Of a stretch of DNA of 64,000 nucleotides, positions 1 through 8,610 are shown piece after piece; the stretch's first letter is position 1; every line of letters starts with the position of its first letter. The stretch lies in assembly GCF_003285005.1 (NCBI RefSeq), contig NZ_QMFA01000010.1, forward strand, positions 62,001 to 126,000, written 5' to 3'. This DNA is from Paenibacillus sp. YN15. Lineage in GTDB: Bacteria; Bacillota; Bacilli; Paenibacillales; NBRC-103111. Under the pieces are notes generated by a model, which was not told the origin of the DNA, searched no databases, and saw only the letters and a program-made list of their open reading frames with translations. The position numbers were made by a program, and so were the translations under genes.

Positions 1-2
1 AG

Positions 3-566
3 TGGAAAAGCAATGAGCTGGCCCGCAAAATTTCCATCCTGAAGCAGACCAATCATCTGAATGTGCGGCTGACGGTGAAGGAGCTGGTGAGCTTCGGCCG
101 GTTTCCCTATTCCCAAGGCCGGCTGACGCCGGAGGACAATGCCAAGGTCAAGGAAGCCATCCGTTATCTGGAGCTGGAGGAGCTGCAGGACCGGTTTATC
201 GACCAATTGAGCGGAGGGCAATGCCAGCGGGCGTTTATTGCCATGGTGGTGGCCCAGGATACGGAATACATTCTCCTGGACGAACCCTTGAACAATCTGG
301 ACATGAAGCATTCCGTGCAGATTATGCAGGTTCTCCGCCGTCTGGTGGATGAGCTGGCCAAAAGCGTCATTATCGTCATCCATGACATTAATTTCGCTTC
401 CTGCTATGCCGACCGGATGGTGGCGTTAAAGCATGGCCGGCTGGTCCGGGAGGGAGCGGTGGACAGCATTATGGAAACAGGGGCGCTGCGGGATATTTAC
501 GACATGGATATTCCGGTGGAGCAGTTTCGGGGCAACCGGATCGGCGTCTTTTTTGCAGGCACATAA
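3..566 (+). CDS. yclP: Siderophore ABC transporter ATP-binding protein, 5'-truncated
   Basis: ATPase subunit of an iron-siderophore importer that powers two membrane permeases from the cytoplasmic face. The reading frame is open from base 3, so the gene starts before the window and the Walker A motif is missing. What remains shows the ABC signature LSGGQCQR, the Walker B stretch YILLDEP, the D-loop NNLD and the switch histidine in VIHD. The wording around Walker B (LNNLDMKHSVQIM) is typical of the YclP/FecE group. The next gene on the same strand is a YclQ-like binding protein, matching the yclNOPQ order of Bacillus subtilis, so the permeases should lie just outside the window. The petrobactin-type substrate is inferred from family and order only. 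Confidence 0.9.
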   Translation, partial: WKSNELARKISILKQTNHLNVRLTVKELVSFGRFPYSQGRLTPEDNAKVKEAIRYLELEELQDRFIDQLSGGQCQRAFIAMVVAQDTEYILLDEPLNNLDMKHSVQIMQVLRRLVDELAKSVIIVIHDINFASCYADRMVALKHGRLVREGAVDSIMETGALRDIYDMDIPVEQFRGNRIGVFFAGT

Positions 567-657
567 ATCTTGGCTTTGAAAGGGGGGATGGCCGCATAAC
601 CTGTCCAGCATTCATGATGGCGTCAAACCAATTTTATATACGAGGTGAAGGGTAGAA

Positions 658-1683
658 ATGATGAAAAAATGGGGTATATCTGTTGTTGTTCTGTTGTTCG
701 CACTGGCATTAGCCGCTTGTGGAGGCCAATCGAAGGAAACCGCCGGAGCAGCCGCTCCCGAAGCCTCTCTAGCCGCAACCGCAACCGCAACCGCTGCCGC
801 TTCTGTTGCACCGTCCGCGTCTCCGTCGCCTGCCGCTCCCGCCGAGGTTACCATTAAGCACCAATTGGGTGAAACCAAGGTGAAGACCAATCCCAAAACC
901 GTCGCCGTCTTCGATTACGGCACCCTGGACTCCTTGGACAAGCTGGGCATTGAGGTAGCAGCCGTACCCAAGGGCAATCTTCCCCCTTATCTGAAAAAAT
1001 ACGAGGATGCCAAATACCAGAATGTGGGCACATTGGTGGAGGCGGATTTTGAAAAGCTCAGCGCCGTAAAGCCGGATCTGATCATTATTTCCGGACGTCT
1101 GTCCTCCAAGTACGAGGAGCTGCAAAAGCTGGGCCCCACCATCTACCTGGGATTGGATACGGCCAAATATATGGAATCTTATGAGAACAACGCCAAGATT
1201 ATCGGTCAAATTTTCGGCAAGGAAAAGGAAGTGGAGGCGGAGCTGGCCAAGGTTAAACAGTCTGTCCAGGAGCTGAATGCCAAGGTAACTGCCGACGGCA
1301 AAAACGCTCTGGTCATCCTCACCACCGGCGGCAAGGTCAGCGCCTTCGGTCCCGGCTCCCGCTTCGGCTTGATTCACGATGTGATCGGCTTCAAGGCTGC
1401 CGACGACAAAATTGAGTCCTCCACCCATGGACAAAGCGTTTCCTTCGAGTTTGTAGCGGAGAAAAATCCGGATTACCTCTTCGTTGTGGACCGGGATGCG
1501 GTAGTCACCAGCGGAGAAGGGGTGAAACCGGCCAAGGAGCTTATTGAAAATAGCTTGGTAAAAAATACCAATGCCTATAAGAATGGCAAGATCGTCTATC
1601 TGGACCCTAACTACTGGTACCTCTCCGGCGGCGGCCTGTTGTCGGTGGAAGCCATGATTAAGGAAGTCAGCGCAGGCTTCTGA
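658..1683 (+). CDS. yclQ: Siderophore-binding lipoprotein, YclQ-like
   Basis: Substrate-binding lipoprotein of the importer begun by the preceding ATPase. It opens with a lysine-containing signal peptide and a lipobox ending LAAC at about residues 18-22. A low-complexity Ala/Thr/Ser/Pro spacer to about residue 62 follows, built at DNA level from repeated gcaacc triplets. The rest matches the periplasmic-binding fold of siderophore receptors, with TVAVFDYGTLDSLDKLGI and KPDLIIISGR as family-like stretches. A GAAGGG ribosome site precedes two adjacent ATG codons (658 and 661); the first is used here. A terminator follows the stop by 20 bases. Fur control is likely from the family, but no Fur box is visible in the 91-base gap. 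Confidence 0.9.
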   Translation: MMKKWGISVVVLLFALALAACGGQSKETAGAAAPEASLAATATATAAASVAPSASPSPAAPAEVTIKHQLGETKVKTNPKTVAVFDYGTLDSLDKLGIEVAAVPKGNLPPYLKKYEDAKYQNVGTLVEADFEKLSAVKPDLIIISGRLSSKYEELQKLGPTIYLGLDTAKYMESYENNAKIIGQIFGKEKEVEAELAKVKQSVQELNAKVTADGKNALVILTTGGKVSAFGPGSRFGLIHDVIGFKAADDKIESSTHGQSVSFEFVAEKNPDYLFVVDRDAVVTSGEGVKPAKELIENSLVKNTNAYKNGKIVYLDPNYWYLSGGGLLSVEAMIKEVSAGF

Positions 1684-1702
1684 TGCTGCTTCACTTCAAA
1701 AT

Positions 1703-1737
1703 AAAATCGGCATGGCCTATGCGGCTGTGCCGATTTT
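1703..1737 (+). terminator. Intrinsic terminator after the siderophore genes
   Basis: AAAATCGGCA and TGCCGATTTT form a 10-bp stem, so A and T runs flank both sides. It lies between convergent genes and could stop transcription from both directions. Confidence 0.8.
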
Positions 1738-1742
1738 CATTG

Positions 1743-2171
1743 TTATGGCTGTATGGCGGGGCCCGCCTTATGCGACAGGTTGGATTCTCTTTTTACCAAT
1801 TCCGCCGCGATATGGAAGGCCTTTATTCTGCGTACGGTCAGCGTATGCTGGGAGGAGCCTGCTTTCAGCTTGGGCAGAATATTCTCGCACCTGCCGGCGG
1901 CCGATGTTATAGCCTGAAGAGCCTCCGCCAATTCTTCCTTCGTATAGCTCTCCGGGCTCCCCGCGGCTGAAGCCCCTGCCTCATTGTCATTGGCCTCCGC
2001 TTCCCGATTCAGCAACGACACCGCCATGTAGTATGCCTTAATTCCACGTACCGTCATGGTGTGCTGGAAGGTGCCCTCCTTTAATTTGGTCAATGCTTTT
2101 TCACTCTTGCCGATGGTTGAAGCGATAGACCGGATGGCCTCCGCCAATTCTTCCCCTGTAAAATGTTCCAT
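1743..2171 (-). CDS. Uncharacterised protein with two internal repeats
   Basis: Small soluble protein (142 residues) of unknown function. It consists of two copies of a roughly 55-residue unit, at about residues 4-57 and 74-127. Each contains EELAEA, a K/R-C/S-E segment, LK(E/A)G, QHT(M/L)TVR and IKA followed by a helix. The units are joined by an acidic, alanine-rich linker. No signal peptide or membrane segment is visible. AAAGGAG lies 6 bases before the ATG. It begins 19 bases after the histidine kinase stop and is probably the last gene of that operon, which hints at an accessory role but does not show one. I do not recognise a catalytic motif. Confidence 0.75.
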   Translation of the reverse strand: MEHFTGEELAEAIRSIASTIGKSEKALTKLKEGTFQHTMTVRGIKAYYMAVSLLNREAEANDNEAGASAAGSPESYTKEELAEALQAITSAAGRCENILPKLKAGSSQHTLTVRRIKAFHIAAELVKRESNLSHKAGPAIQP

Positions 2172-2190
2172 GAAGTGCTCCTTTCATAAA

Positions 2191-3276
2191 TTATATGTCC
2201 GGCTCACGGTCAAACGGAATACAAACGGTAACGGTTGTACCGTGTCCGATTCTGCTTGCTGCAGCCACGGTGCCTTGATGCGCTGCAATAATCTGCTTGA
2301 CGATGGCCATGCCGAGCCCTGTCCCGCCTGTTGGAGCGTCTGTGGAGGTTCCCCGGTAATACCGGTCAAACAGATGGTTCACCTGCTCCTCCTCCATGCC
2401 GGAGCCATTGTCCGTTATCTGCACTTCAGCCATGGAAGACCTGCGGATATGAACCGTAATGGCGGTTCCCGGCGGATTATGGAAAACTGCATTGACCAGC
2501 AGATTGGAAAAGGCTCGATGGAGCAGTCCGGCGTCGCCCATCACATACAATGGCGTTTCTCCGCCTTGGATTTCAAAGTGGGCGGTCCCGTCAAGGGGCA
2601 GGTTGACAATTCCGGCAACCGTTCTGCGGATCAGCTCCGTCAGCTCGATTCGGCGCAGGGCCAGCTTGGGTCCCATAGGCTGGTCCATCCGGAAGGCAAT
2701 GCCCAGGTCATGGATCAGCTCTTCCATATGGGCGGACTTCTCCCGGATCAGCTGCAAAAACTCTTTTCTTTCCTCCGCACTCCAGACATGCTCCTCGGAT
2801 AACAGCATATCCGCATAGCCGGAAATATAGGACAGCGGAGTCTTCAGGTCATGGGCCACCCCTGCCGCCCAATCCTGCCTTTCTTGCTCGAACTTCTGGC
2901 GTCTGCGTTCGTTTTCCCGGAGAACCGAGGAGAGGGCGTCGAGATTGGCGTACACCTCCCGGTACAGGCGGCTGGAGAAGGAAGGCTTTTTTCGGACCGG
3001 AGCAAGATACTCCCCGCTGGACAGCTTCCGAATCTGTACCAGAATATCCGCCATGGGCCGGGCAACATAATAGCCGTAAAACAAACAGTACAGAAAGTAA
3101 ACGGCAATAATCATCCCTGTTGTCAGATTCACCACGTAGAGCTGATCAGGCTGCTTCAGCACGGCAATATAGAAGACCGCAGGCAGGGAAACCGCGAGAA
3201 ACAGCAGAATCTGATGCAGGATAAAATTCAGAGTGAAGCGGACCACCAGCTTGCCGTTGGTGAAATTGACTTTCAT
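2191..3276 (-). CDS. Membrane sensor histidine kinase
   Basis: Membrane-bound histidine kinase (361 residues), partner of the response regulator whose gene overlaps its start by 4 bases. Two membrane segments lie at about residues 15-40 and 50-70 with almost no loop between them, the intramembrane-sensing layout common in kinases that respond to cell-envelope stress or antibiotics. A HAMP-like linker follows. The H-box VAHDLKTPLS has the phospho-accepting histidine at residue 142, and the ATPase domain ends with DNGSGM and GTGLGMAIVK. Together with the ABC exporter genes just upstream this suggests a stress-responsive export module. The signal cannot be read from sequence. Confidence 0.9.
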   Translation of the reverse strand: MKVNFTNGKLVVRFTLNFILHQILLFLAVSLPAVFYIAVLKQPDQLYVVNLTTGMIIAVYFLYCLFYGYYVARPMADILVQIRKLSSGEYLAPVRKKPSFSSRLYREVYANLDALSSVLRENERRRQKFEQERQDWAAGVAHDLKTPLSYISGYADMLLSEEHVWSAEERKEFLQLIREKSAHMEELIHDLGIAFRMDQPMGPKLALRRIELTELIRRTVAGIVNLPLDGTAHFEIQGGETPLYVMGDAGLLHRAFSNLLVNAVFHNPPGTAITVHIRRSSMAEVQITDNGSGMEEEQVNHLFDRYYRGTSTDAPTGGTGLGMAIVKQIIAAHQGTVAAASRIGHGTTVTVCIPFDREPDI

Positions 3277-3992
3277 TGCGCTGCTCCTTGCTTGGGCGGC
3301 GGGACAAGCTTATAGCCGATTCCCCGCAAATTGACGATGAGAGAGGGCTGTTTGGCGTCCTGTTCAATTTTCTTGCGCAGGCGCATGATGTGGATGGCCA
3401 CGGTTTTTTCGTCCCCCAAGCTGTCAAATCCCCATATTTGCTCATATAATTGCCCTGCGGTAAACACCTGGTTGGGATGGGCGGCCAAAAACAGCAAAAG
3501 CTCAAATTCCTTGGCCGGGCAAGGCACTTCGTTTCCATTCACCCGCAGCTGGGCCGCTTTTTTGTCAATGACGACGGTCCCGTAACGGTACTGTTCCGCC
3601 TCCTGGATAGCAGGTTGGTATTGCAGCTGCCTCCGGAATTGAACATGAATCCGCGCGGCCACCTCCAGAGGATTGAAGGGTTTGGTAATATAGTCATCCC
3701 CTCCGATGCCAAGTCCGGTCAGCTTGTCCAGATCGCTGGAGCGGGCGGTAAGAAACAGAATCGGAACAGCGGTATGCTGCCGGATTTGCTGGCATAATTG
3801 AAAGCCGTCCGTGTCGGGCAGCATCACATCCAGGACGATTAGGTCATACGGGGTGAGGCTGATTTTGTCCAGGGCTTCCCGCCCCGTAAAGGCGCTGTGT
3901 ATGGAAGTGTACCCCTCCTTGCGCAGAATGGTTTCCAGCATGGTGACAATTCCGGGTTCATCATCCACCAGGAGTATGGATTGCGGGCGCAT
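3273..3992 (-). CDS. OmpR-family response regulator
   Basis: DNA-binding response regulator (239 residues). The receiver domain carries the acidic pair D10-D11, the phosphorylation aspartate D55 in LIVLDVMLPD, and the conserved lysine in ITKPF. A winged-helix domain follows from about residue 135, with the usual QVFTAGQLYEQIWG and DEKTVAIHIMRLRKKIE stretches. AAAGGGGA precedes the ATG. The stop overlaps the kinase start as ATGA, so the pair is translationally coupled. The ABC exporter genes end 70 bases upstream on the same strand and are the obvious candidate targets. That is inference from position. Confidence 0.93.
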   Translation of the reverse strand: MRPQSILLVDDEPGIVTMLETILRKEGYTSIHSAFTGREALDKISLTPYDLIVLDVMLPDTDGFQLCQQIRQHTAVPILFLTARSSDLDKLTGLGIGGDDYITKPFNPLEVAARIHVQFRRQLQYQPAIQEAEQYRYGTVVIDKKAAQLRVNGNEVPCPAKEFELLLFLAAHPNQVFTAGQLYEQIWGFDSLGDEKTVAIHIMRLRKKIEQDAKQPSLIVNLRGIGYKLVPPPKQGAAQ

Positions 3993-4061
3993 CGTTCCGT
4001 CCCCTTTCTGGCAAAAGCTCCCCCGTTAGCAGTTATTCGGCGAACAGGCGGCAGGGTGGGG

Positions 4062-4997
4062 CTATATGGACATATCGCGTTTGTTGAATACCGCCCAGCT
4101 TGCCAGGGTCAGAAGGGAGATGTAGGCGAGCAGGACGGAGAGGGAAAAACCCAAGGTCATCTCGGGTCTTGGCGGGAGATGGAATATATAGAGGCTGATA
4201 TCGCTGTTGGCAAAAGGCAGATATTTCAGCCATTCCAGCTTGGCCGCCGCTTCCGTCACGGAATTTCCAGTTATCATCATAAACAGGGAGATGCCCACAG
4301 ACAGGGCGCTGCTGCGCAAAATGGTGGATACCGCCAGGGCAAGGGTGACATACCCCATCACTGGAACCATGCTTAATCCATATATTTTGATTACCTGCAT
4401 CATAACATTCTGCCGGACCACTTGCCCATTCCCATCCAGGAATAAATCGGCGGCGTGAATATTGCCGATCCCATATAATACGGCGTTTACGGCGAATCCG
4501 CAAACAACAGTCAGCACCAGCATTACCGCGGCGAACAGGGATACCGCGATATATTTGGAGAACCAGATTTCCGTGCGGCTGCGGGGGCGGATCAATAGAA
4601 GCTTCATGGTACCGGAGGCATATTCCCCTGCAACCATATCCGCTGCCATGACAATGGCAAAAATCATCACCATTTCCACCAGGCCGAAGGAGGCCAGCAA
4701 GGCTGACCAGGGATTGCCGGGGAGGGGAGGGACATGGTGCTCCAGGCGGTATTCCGCAAGCTCCAGTTTATTATGGGCATCGGCGCGCAGCATGGGAGAT
4801 AGCTCGGTAAGCTTCAAGCGTTCCTCGTATTGTGCGGCGAGCCGGATTGTTTCCGTTCTCCAGTCCGCGATAGGAGGGGTGTTGAGCTTGGCCAGTACAG
4901 CGGCTCCTGCGGTAAAGGCAACCACCAGCGCCAGCAGAATCCGGGTGAGCTTTCTATTGTATAGTTTCATGCATTCATTGGCAATTAATCCGCCCAT
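4062..4997 (-). CDS. ABC-2 type transporter permease
   Basis: Integral membrane permease (311 residues) with about six hydrophobic segments. The first follows the basic N-terminus ECMKLYNRKLTR; the next begin near FGLVEMVMIFAIVMAADMV. The EYASGTMKLLLIRPRSR loop is typical of ABC-2/BcrB-like permeases. The start is placed at the ATG at 4997, which has GGAGG seven bases upstream. An open frame extends to 5231 but that part is a shadow of the ATPase gene. The start overlaps the ATPase stop by 13 bases, so the two subunits are coupled. Export of an antibiotic or other small molecule is plausible for the family. The substrate is not known. Confidence 0.9.
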   Translation of the reverse strand: MGGLIANECMKLYNRKLTRILLALVVAFTAGAAVLAKLNTPPIADWRTETIRLAAQYEERLKLTELSPMLRADAHNKLELAEYRLEHHVPPLPGNPWSALLASFGLVEMVMIFAIVMAADMVAGEYASGTMKLLLIRPRSRTEIWFSKYIAVSLFAAVMLVLTVVCGFAVNAVLYGIGNIHAADLFLDGNGQVVRQNVMMQVIKIYGLSMVPVMGYVTLALAVSTILRSSALSVGISLFMMITGNSVTEAAAKLEWLKYLPFANSDISLYIFHLPPRPEMTLGFSLSVLLAYISLLTLASWAVFNKRDMSI

Positions 4998-5923
4998 TGC
5001 TGTTCCTCCGTGATCTCCAGAAATTTGTCCTCCAGGGTCCGCTCCCGCATATGGATGCTGTAAACGTGAATACCTGCGTCCATAAGCTGCTTGTTCACGT
5101 TGGGTATCTCCTCCTTGTCCATGTGAACCACCAATTGTCCCGGTTGCCCTTCCGATGGTGTGACCGTTTTCCCTATGGCGGCAACGAGCTGTACAGCCTG
5201 CCCGGTTTGGGAAGGGGCCACGGAGATGCACACTTGGGCGTTTCCGCTTTTATGGACCAGCTCCTTCATGCTCTGAATCCGTACCAGCCTGCCGTGCTGC
5301 AGCACTCCCACCCGGTCGCACATCAATTCCATTTCGGATAGCAGATGGCTGGACACGAAAACGGCCACCCCCTGGTCCCGGGCCAGCTGCTTCAATTGGG
5401 CGCGCAGCTCGTGAATCCCCGCAGGGTCAAGCCCGTTGGTGGGTTCGTCGAGAATCAAGAGCGACGGGCGGTGCAGCAGCGCTTGGGCGATTCCCAAACG
5501 TTGGCGCATGCCAAGGGAATAGGTTTTGACCTTGCTGTGAATCCGGCCCTGCAACCCGACGGCTTCCGCAACTTCGAGGATGCGGGTTTTGGTCACGCCG
5601 GGAACCATCCGGGCAAAATGCTGCAGATTCTGGTACCCCGTCAGGTAGGTATACAGGTCGGGATTTTCCACAATGGCGCCTACATGGCGGATGGCTTTTT
5701 TGAAATCCTTGGTTATGCTGTGCCCCTGAATCAGAATATCCCCCCGGCTGATCCCGGCCAATCCCACCATCATGCGGATGGTGGTGGTTTTGCCTGCTCC
5801 GTTTGGGCCCAGGAATCCGAACACCTCTCCGGCGGGAATATCAAAGGTGAGATCGTCGACCAGCGTTTTTCGTCCGATTGTTTTTGTGGCGCGGCGCAGC
5901 TGCACCACTGGCGTTTGCTCCAT
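4985..5923 (-). CDS. ABC transporter ATP-binding protein, BcrA/NatA type
   Basis: ATPase subunit (312 residues) for the permease that overlaps its 3' end. Walker A is GPNGAGKTT near residue 39, the signature is the divergent YSLGMRQR usual in the BcrA/NatA/DrrA group, and Walker B is LLILDEPTNGLD. A switch histidine lies in VSSHLL. The C-terminal third (about residue 220 on) is the extra domain common in exporter ATPases of this kind. It is the first gene of a minus-strand run of ATPase, permease, response regulator, kinase and repeat protein, probably one transcriptional unit. Bacitracin-like export is a family-based guess. Confidence 0.92.
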   Translation of the reverse strand: MEQTPVVQLRRATKTIGRKTLVDDLTFDIPAGEVFGFLGPNGAGKTTTIRMMVGLAGISRGDILIQGHSITKDFKKAIRHVGAIVENPDLYTYLTGYQNLQHFARMVPGVTKTRILEVAEAVGLQGRIHSKVKTYSLGMRQRLGIAQALLHRPSLLILDEPTNGLDPAGIHELRAQLKQLARDQGVAVFVSSHLLSEMELMCDRVGVLQHGRLVRIQSMKELVHKSGNAQVCISVAPSQTGQAVQLVAAIGKTVTPSEGQPGQLVVHMDKEEIPNVNKQLMDAGIHVYSIHMRERTLEDKFLEITEEQQWAD

Positions 5924-6048
5924 CGTTGGGCTTCCTTTCTATGTTCGACATGCCAAATCTTTACCGTACATGCCGATTATAAAAAGTGAAAGTAAACAGG
6001 CGGTAAACGGGAAGCAAAGCTGCCGCAAACTGTTTGGGTAAAACGGCA

Positions 6049-6077
6049 TTGAAGCCGTTTCCATTTAGTGGTATGAT
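6049..6077 (+). promoter_or_regulatory. Predicted sigma-A promoter of the methyltransferase gene
   Basis: TTGAAG at 6049-6054 and TATGAT at 6072-6077 are separated by 17 bases, 35 bases before the chosen ATG. The -35 box lies in the hairpin AAACGGC/GCCGTTT. Confidence 0.55.
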
Positions 6078-6111
6078 AGGGAACCAAATTCAATCGGGAA
6101 AAGGAGCTTCC

Positions 6112-6843
6112 ATGGACGAAAATCCGTATTATCTGGTGTATGAGGAGCGGTACCGGAAGGTATACGAGGCAGGCGCTGAGCGATGGGGCCATGCGGAGAA
6201 CGACAGCGGGCTGCGGGCAAGCTTGACGGAATGGGTGAACCTCCATAATCTGAGAGGGAAACGGATTGTGGAGTTTGCTTGCGGAGAGGGGGCTTCCGGA
6301 GTCATTTTGTCCCAACTGGGCTGCTTGTACCGCGGAGTGGATATTGCACCGTCTGCCGTAGCCAAGGCTAAGGCTGCCCTGGCGGATTATCCCGGGGCAC
6401 AGGTGACTCTATTGGACATGGTGCGTGAGCAGGTGGAGGGAACGTTCGATGCCGCCTTGGATGTGATGGGGCTTCACATGCTGGTGGTGGATGCGGACAG
6501 AGCAGGGTATTTGCGGAATGTCCGGTCCTGTCTGAGAATCGGAGCGCCCTTGCTTCTGTTTCGGGAATCCTATCGGGAAAACGCGGACGACAGGCCGGTG
6601 GAGTCCTTCCAAAGCTGGCTGGAGCTGACCGGGGATGATTACCGGACGCCCCAAACCCGGTATGCCGGTCCCGCCGATGCCCAGGTTGAGGTGCGGATTC
6701 CTTTGGTCCCGGCCCGAGCCAAGACGGAGGCGGGTTACAGGAAAGAGCTGCAGGAGGCAGGCTTTACGGTGGACCGGTTTGTTCCGATGATGGCGGACAT
6801 GCAGATCGTTTCCTCCGCTTCTATTTACGCCCATAAGCCGTAG
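6112..6843 (+). CDS. Class I SAM-dependent methyltransferase
   Basis: Soluble methyltransferase (243 residues). Motif I is IVEFACGEGASGVILSQLG near residue 47, followed by YRGVDIAPSAVAKAK, which fits the acidic residue after strand beta-2 that holds the adenosine ribose. DVMGLHMLV marks the motif IV region. AAAGGAG lies six bases before the ATG at 6112; the upstream extension of the frame lacks a ribosome site. It is a single gene, divergent from the ABC exporter operon and followed by an array of palindromes. The substrate cannot be deduced. Confidence 0.85.
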   Translation: MDENPYYLVYEERYRKVYEAGAERWGHAENDSGLRASLTEWVNLHNLRGKRIVEFACGEGASGVILSQLGCLYRGVDIAPSAVAKAKAALADYPGAQVTLLDMVREQVEGTFDAALDVMGLHMLVVDADRAGYLRNVRSCLRIGAPLLLFRESYRENADDRPVESFQSWLELTGDDYRTPQTRYAGPADAQVEVRIPLVPARAKTEAGYRKELQEAGFTVDRFVPMMADMQIVSSASIYAHKP

Positions 6844-6888
6844 CGGGGGAAGCGGGGAAACCGCGTCTCGAGCCGTGCGAGGCCGGCA

Positions 6889-7170
6889 TGTACTCGAAAA
6901 ACCGAGTACAATCCGCCCGAAAGCGGGGGTAGAGCGGAAATGTACTCGAAAAATCGAGTACAAAGTGCCCCAAAGTGGGAGTAGAGCGGAAATGTACTCG
7001 AAAAACCGAGTACAAAGTGCCCAAAAGTAGGGTTGGAGCGGGAATGTACTCGAAAAATCGAGTACAAACTGCCCCAAAGCGGGGAAAGGGCCGAAATGTA
7101 CTCGAAAAATCAAGTACAAAGTGCCCAAAAGCGGGGGTAGAGCGGGATTGTACTCGAAAAATCGAGCACA
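6889..7170. repeat. Array 1: six 22-bp palindromes at exact 52-bp spacing
   Basis: Six copies begin at 6889, 6941, 6993, 7045, 7097 and 7149, a period of exactly 52. Each is an inverted repeat with arms TGTACTCG and CGAGTACA around an A-rich centre; where the centre ends in T the arms extend to nine bases. The roughly 30-bp spacers are also related, carrying agtgcccc-aaagcgggg followed by gtagagcgg. The array lies between convergent gene ends. Reading frames through it are artefacts of the repeat. The spacers are near-identical to each other and no cas gene is nearby, so it is not CRISPR. Confidence 0.92.
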
Positions 7171-7200
7171 AAGTGCCCCCCTCGCCCCCATCTGCACACA

Positions 7201-7246
7201 AAAACCTCTCCGCGGCCCAAGTTCTGCCGCCAAGGAGAGGTTTTTT
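7201..7246. terminator. Bidirectional terminator
   Basis: AAAACCTCTCC and GGAGAGGTTTTTT pair across a 22-base loop. It serves the AraC-type gene on the minus strand and any transcript leaving the methyltransferase and array 1 on the plus strand. Confidence 0.85.
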
Positions 7247-7257
7247 CAGGCTTCGCC

Positions 7258-8130
7258 CTATTTCTTCACAACCGGTATCCATACTTCCGTCCGGAAGCGG
7301 CCGTTGCCCAGATTATAGTACATCTCGAACTCCGGACCGTCGGTATGCTCATAACCCGAGGTGGGAAACCATTCGGGAAAAATCCGCTTCCACACGGCCT
7401 GGATGGCCTCCGTGGTTTGCTCCTCCGTATGCTCGCCCGTGGGGAAAATCGCCCAGGTCAGCGCAGGCACCTCCAGCACGGCATAACTGCCTGTGTCCGC
7501 TTCCGCCGGAACCACCGTCCCGATCATGTACGTGAAGTACCGGTCGCGGAAATTGTACAGCGCAGCATGGAGCATGTCCTTCTCCCGGTCCAGTCCAAAG
7601 TGGTTGCCCAACCGTTCCAGGCTTCCATCCGCAGCTCCCGTCTCCCACATCATGGGGATGTCCGCGTATTGCTTGCCGTTGGCGCAATCCATATCCGCCG
7701 TGATGCCGGCCATTCTGAACGGTTGTTTTTCTTCAATGCGATAATTCATTTCCACATCTCCCCGTATTGAAATATGGAAGGAGAGCTTGGGAAAGGCCTT
7801 AAGCGCAGCGCCTTTGCTGCGGGCTGCCGTAGGCATGATCCCATGAAGCTGCTTGAACGCCCGGGAAAAAGCCTCCGGCGAGTCATAGCCGTACTTGAGC
7901 GCGGTATCGATGACCTTGACAGCCCCTTCCTGAAGCTCGAACGCAGCCAGAGTCAGCCTCCGCCGCCGGATATACTCGGACAGGTGGATGCCCGTTACCG
8001 ATGAAAACATCCGTTGGAAGTGGGTCACCGAGCAGCAAGCGCGTCGGGCCGCTTCCGCCGGGTCCACCTCCTGGTCAAGATGGCCTTCGATATAGTCCAT
8101 GGCGTTTCTCATCCGGTCCAGCCACTCCAT
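7258..8130 (-). CDS. AraC-family regulator with GyrI-like effector domain
   Basis: Transcription regulator (290 residues). Residues 1-105 are an AraC/XylS double helix-turn-helix (AARRACCSVTHFQRMFSSVTG, then YGYDSPEAFSRAFKQLHGIMPTAAR, cited here as position markers of the two helices). Residues about 125-290 resemble the GyrI/BmrR small-molecule-binding domain, with WAIFPTGEH and SGYEHTDGPEFEMYYN. This layout usually senses toxic or lipophilic compounds. The start at 8130 has AGGAGGAG eight bases upstream; the longer open frame has none. The gene at 9446 is a full-length paralogue, and a TipA-like MerR gene lies between them. Target genes are not evident. Confidence 0.88.
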   Translation of the reverse strand: MEWLDRMRNAMDYIEGHLDQEVDPAEAARRACCSVTHFQRMFSSVTGIHLSEYIRRRRLTLAAFELQEGAVKVIDTALKYGYDSPEAFSRAFKQLHGIMPTAARSKGAALKAFPKLSFHISIRGDVEMNYRIEEKQPFRMAGITADMDCANGKQYADIPMMWETGAADGSLERLGNHFGLDREKDMLHAALYNFRDRYFTYMIGTVVPAEADTGSYAVLEVPALTWAIFPTGEHTEEQTTEAIQAVWKRIFPEWFPTSGYEHTDGPEFEMYYNLGNGRFRTEVWIPVVKK

Positions 8131-8304
8131 AGCATCTCCTCCTGTAAAGCCAGTGTAGCAAGACCGCGGCGGAAAAACCGTGCAGCAGCCAACCAATAAA
8201 TATCATGTCTTTTATTATACCCGGACTGGAAAAGGGCTGGTAGTGCATCCACCCCTCCAAAACATGTATAATGAAAGCATATACAAGCCACAGGAGGTTC
8301 GACG

Positions 8305-8493
8305 TTGAAAAAATACAATTATATCCGCCCGATTCTGTTGATTGTAACCGCTCTTTTGGTGAAGAGTCTGGTTACCAATGTGTGTATGCTGCTGGGGATG
8401 GAGGCGGAGGCGGCCGCCAACATGGGATTTATGGGCATGGTTCTGGCAGCCCTGATTATGTACATTCGCATGACCAAACAGCGCCGCAAATAG
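8305..8493 (+). CDS. Small two-span membrane protein
   Basis: A 62-residue protein starting at a TTG with AGGAGG seven bases upstream, and a TATAAT box at 8267-8272. It has two hydrophobic stretches (about residues 8-27 and 38-54), a short acidic loop with GMEAEAAANMG, and a basic tail RMTKQRRK that should lie in the cytoplasm. A clear terminator follows 30 bases later, so it is a complete one-gene unit. Function unknown. Confidence 0.7.
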   Translation: MKKYNYIRPILLIVTALLVKSLVTNVCMLLGMEAEAAANMGFMGMVLAALIMYIRMTKQRRK

Positions 8494-8520
8494 TCCCAGT
8501 CAGAGAGAACCCAAAGAGAA

Positions 8521-8548
8521 ATCCTGCTTGCAAAAGCAGGATTTTTTT
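8521..8548 (+). terminator. Intrinsic terminator
   Basis: ATCCTGCTT and AAGCAGGAT form a 9-bp stem with a 4-base loop followed by seven T. Confidence 0.92.
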
Positions 8549-8610
8549 CGATACCTGTTGACCCTCCCCCAAGAGGAGGCCTTAGACTATGCGTTGAAAG
8601 GAGGTATTCC

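Noticed and set aside
6889-7250. CRISPR array
   Set aside because: The repeated units are palindromes with spacers that are similar to one another rather than unique, and no cas gene is in the window.
6821-7282. Several 60-274-residue frames across array 1
   Set aside because: Their sequence simply translates the 52-bp repeat in rotating frames (CTRFFEY, FRVHFRS and the like); none has a credible start.
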